From Patescibacteria group bacterium (GTDB lineage Bacteria > Patescibacteriota > CPR2 > UBA1875 > CAIMLA01), in contig JAQUMB010000007.1 of the NCBI GenBank assembly GCA_028718325.1, forward strand, positions 1 to 38,980: a DNA stretch of 38,980 nucleotides, read 5' to 3'. How positions within the stretch are numbered: position 1 is the stretch's first letter; the number at the start of each line of letters is the position of its first letter. The translations under genes were made by a program, and so were the position numbers. Positions 37,297-38,980 of the stretch are shown in pieces. Below the pieces are notes generated by a model that did not search any database, was not told the origin of the DNA, and saw nothing but the letters and a program-made list of their open reading frames with translations.

Positions 37297-38980
37297 ATGT
37301 TTTTTAAAAGGCATAAACCAGAAGAACCCACAGAAAATGAAAACCCTATATCGTCAGAGCTATCTCAGTCTAAGCCTACAGAAGGCGCCTATCCTGGGGT
37401 AGAGCAGTTACCCGACACACTGAAATTAATAGATAGAAAAGGTAGAGAAGACGGTGGCTGGTTATTTGACACCGGGCCAATGGAGCCTACGGGGGATGAT
37501 ATTATATCAGTATTTCGACACGCTACTGACGGACGTATTGAATATAAGCATGTGCCGTACAAGGATTTAGTCGAGTGGAATATAGGAGACAACGTAGATA
37601 ATATTGAGGAACATAATATGACTGAAACAACACAACCAGGTTCAGACGATGAAGCAGATCAGTCAATGAGCGATGAGGAGAAAAAGGTTGAAGAAGAAAA
37701 GCGGATAAGGGATGGAGCAGCAAGATTTACGCAATTATACCAACCCGAGGATTTTCCTGAGGTTACGATTCCTACGCCCCTAGAATCACCAATGCCACCT
37801 GAGCCGATACCTCCAACCGTTGAAACTGGCCATGAGGAACCGACTCCTCCGCTTTTTGCCCAACCATTGTCAACCGATAGGCCGGAACCGGCCGAACCAC
37901 CAAACATCTCTGTAGGGATAGCTCCTCCTGAAACGGAAGTCCCGCCCGCAATATCTACCCCCGAGCCAGTACCACCAGCACCAGTAGGCACAGAAGCTAA
38001 TGAGCCTTCAATATTGGGGGCTGCCTCAGAAGTTTTGTATTGGGATGATGGAAACTACGATCGTGATAGGACAGGGGAAGTAATTGAAAGAAATGGTATA
38101 AAATATGAAGTTCGACGCCTTGCCGACGATACTCAGCCGTCTAGATATTATCTTGTCCCTGAAGGGATGAAGGACGAAGATATCCCTGAAGAATTTCTTC
38201 ATCCCGGGGAAGCAGGAGAAATGGCTAGCGGCGTTGACCCAACTACAACTCCGCCTCCAGGAGGAGTTGGAAGAACTCGAGACGATTCGGGTCCTTCTGA
38301 TGGCGACAGGACAGAAGAAATTCCTCGAGCAGAGGCAACGCCTGTTGATACGGAGCCTACGCCGTATAGTCCTAGTGCAGGACTTTTGCAATCGGTTCGA
38401 GATGTACTAGATGCATTACCAAATAGTGCCGCCAAAAAAGGAGCCAAGGAAAGAATCGAAGGGCTCTTAACTATTGATTCCGAGCACACACATAAAGGTG
38501 GTGACTTAGGGGATTCTCCTGAGCAAAGCCAAGCAAGGATCGATCTAAAGGTTGAGAAACTAATAGATAATTTAGAAGGGTTGAAAACTCCATTGTCCAA
38601 GACAAAAGAAAAGGACGGACGTACTGCAGAGGACAGTATAGCACTTCAGGCACAGCTTTTGCTAAATATAAGTGAAAAGAATAAATATAATGAGATAAAC
38701 AGAGAAAATTTGGAGAAAACTATTCGTTTGGCTGCAACTCTAATCGGTCATGATCAAGAAGCCATCAAGAAAGCAGCGGTGAAAGGGAGTATTGAAGCAG
38801 CTACTAATACCATCGCCCAGTTAAAAGAATATATTGCAAAAGCGAAGGAAGATGCAGTCTATATGTCAACGCCAGGAGCGCAAGAGACTTTGGCCGGTTA
38901 CCAGAGGACGATCGATCGTTTAGAGACAATACTCCAAGGTTCTATTCATAATCATGCAATCGATGAAGTGGTAGCAGAGC
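37297..38980 (+). CDS. Large Pro/Glu-rich protein, 3' end outside the window
   Basis: An uninterrupted frame of 561 codons from ATG 37297 to the edge. The N-terminus MFFKRHKPEEPTENENP has no signal or membrane segment. Regions: a compact part (about 40-100) with WLFDTGPMEPTGDDIISVF; an acidic KVEEEKRIRDGAA helix; a long disordered Pro/Glu/Thr segment (about 155-245, with repeated P-x-P-P-E-P); a WDDGNYDRDRTGEVIERNGIKYEVRR insert; a second Pro/Thr part; and a helical C-terminal region from about 370 with predicted coiled coil. Function and family not recognised; it may be a very large surface or scaffold protein. Confidence 0.8.
   Translation, partial: MFFKRHKPEEPTENENPISSELSQSKPTEGAYPGVEQLPDTLKLIDRKGREDGGWLFDTGPMEPTGDDIISVFRHATDGRIEYKHVPYKDLVEWNIGDNVDNIEEHNMTETTQPGSDDEADQSMSDEEKKVEEEKRIRDGAARFTQLYQPEDFPEVTIPTPLESPMPPEPIPPTVETGHEEPTPPLFAQPLSTDRPEPAEPPNISVGIAPPETEVPPAISTPEPVPPAPVGTEANEPSILGAASEVLYWDDGNYDRDRTGEVIERNGIKYEVRRLADDTQPSRYYLVPEGMKDEDIPEEFLHPGEAGEMASGVDPTTTPPPGGVGRTRDDSGPSDGDRTEEIPRAEATPVDTEPTPYSPSAGLLQSVRDVLDALPNSAAKKGAKERIEGLLTIDSEHTHKGGDLGDSPEQSQARIDLKVEKLIDNLEGLKTPLSKTKEKDGRTAEDSIALQAQLLLNISEKNKYNEINRENLEKTIRLAATLIGHDQEAIKKAAVKGSIEAATNTIAQLKEYIAKAKEDAVYMSTPGAQETLAGYQRTIDRLETILQGSIHNHAIDEVVAE

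Noticed and set aside
38026-38600. Minus-strand open frames in the Pro/Glu-rich gene
   Set aside because: Shadow frames of a composition-biased gene, with no start signals.
1-38980. CRISPR arrays, insertion sequences, prophage genes, toxin-antitoxin pairs
   Set aside because: I saw no regular repeat-spacer pattern, transposase, integrase, phage structural gene or recognisable toxin-antitoxin pair.
1-38980. UGA recoded as glycine or tryptophan
   Set aside because: TGA closes several genes at conserved C-termini (for example the paralogue before ruvC, pilO and tsaE), so the standard bacterial code applies.

Overview
The window reads as a chromosomal piece of a small-genome bacterium, most likely of the Candidate Phyla Radiation (Patescibacteria). 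I base this on compact, often overlapping genes (repeated ATGA and TAATG junctions), a ComEC split into two genes, a shortened TsaB, a type IV pilus locus with a shortened PilP, a YebC-Ruv cluster, and many small membrane proteins without clear relatives. TGA acts as a stop throughout, which argues against the recoded Gracilibacteria/Absconditabacteria. The class cannot be fixed from the sequence alone. Base composition is AT-rich, with one sharp exception at 6.68-7.36 kb.

Layout. 0-1.45 kb: a membrane protein, initiator tRNA, an FtsB/DivIC-like division protein, tRNA-Lys(TTT) and a CAT-anticodon tRNA. 1.48-4.5 kb: DNA-uptake channel ComEC, its separate metallo-beta-lactamase half, and a diguanylate cyclase. 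4.5-9.7 kb: yebC, two tandem paralogous membrane proteins, ruvC, ruvA, ruvB and queH, interrupted by a GC-rich opposite-strand transcription unit between ruvC and ruvA. 9.7-19 kb: a bPH2 membrane protein, then the type IV pilus locus, with pilM-N-O-P on the plus strand converging on pilB-pilC-pilin-minor pilins on the minus strand. 19.1-25.1 kb: queA, a lamin-tail-domain surface protein, tsaE, tsaB, rny, ymdB and an HU gene. 25.2-27.7 kb: small hypothetical genes and tRNAs Pro, Gly, Arg and His. 27.8-32.9 kb: a frameshifted DUF3795 gene, an OmpR-type two-component system, a 59-residue reading frame, a MacB-like ABC exporter and a DUF5666 protein. 32.9-39 kb: a Trm11-like methyltransferase, tRNA-Arg(TCT), tRNA-Lys(CTT), an anchored thioredoxin, a CheY-like receiver, an acyl-CoA synthetase and the start of a large Pro/Glu-rich protein cut by the window edge.

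How it fits together. Pilus, ComEC and RuvABC suggest DNA uptake and its recombination. QueA and QueH imply queuosine in GUN-anticodon tRNAs such as the tRNA-His here. TsaE and TsaB belong to t6A synthesis. RNase Y and YmdB are a common pair. The acyl-CoA synthetase fits use of scavenged fatty acids.

The most unusual signals are regulatory: at least eight genes have a -10 box only 6-8 bases before the start codon, implying leaderless mRNAs; the RNase Y leader has two mutually exclusive hairpins, one touching the Shine-Dalgarno; the GC-rich unit has its own promoter, structured leader and terminator; and the 3' end of tRNA-His is duplicated exactly 187 bases downstream, like a remnant attachment site.
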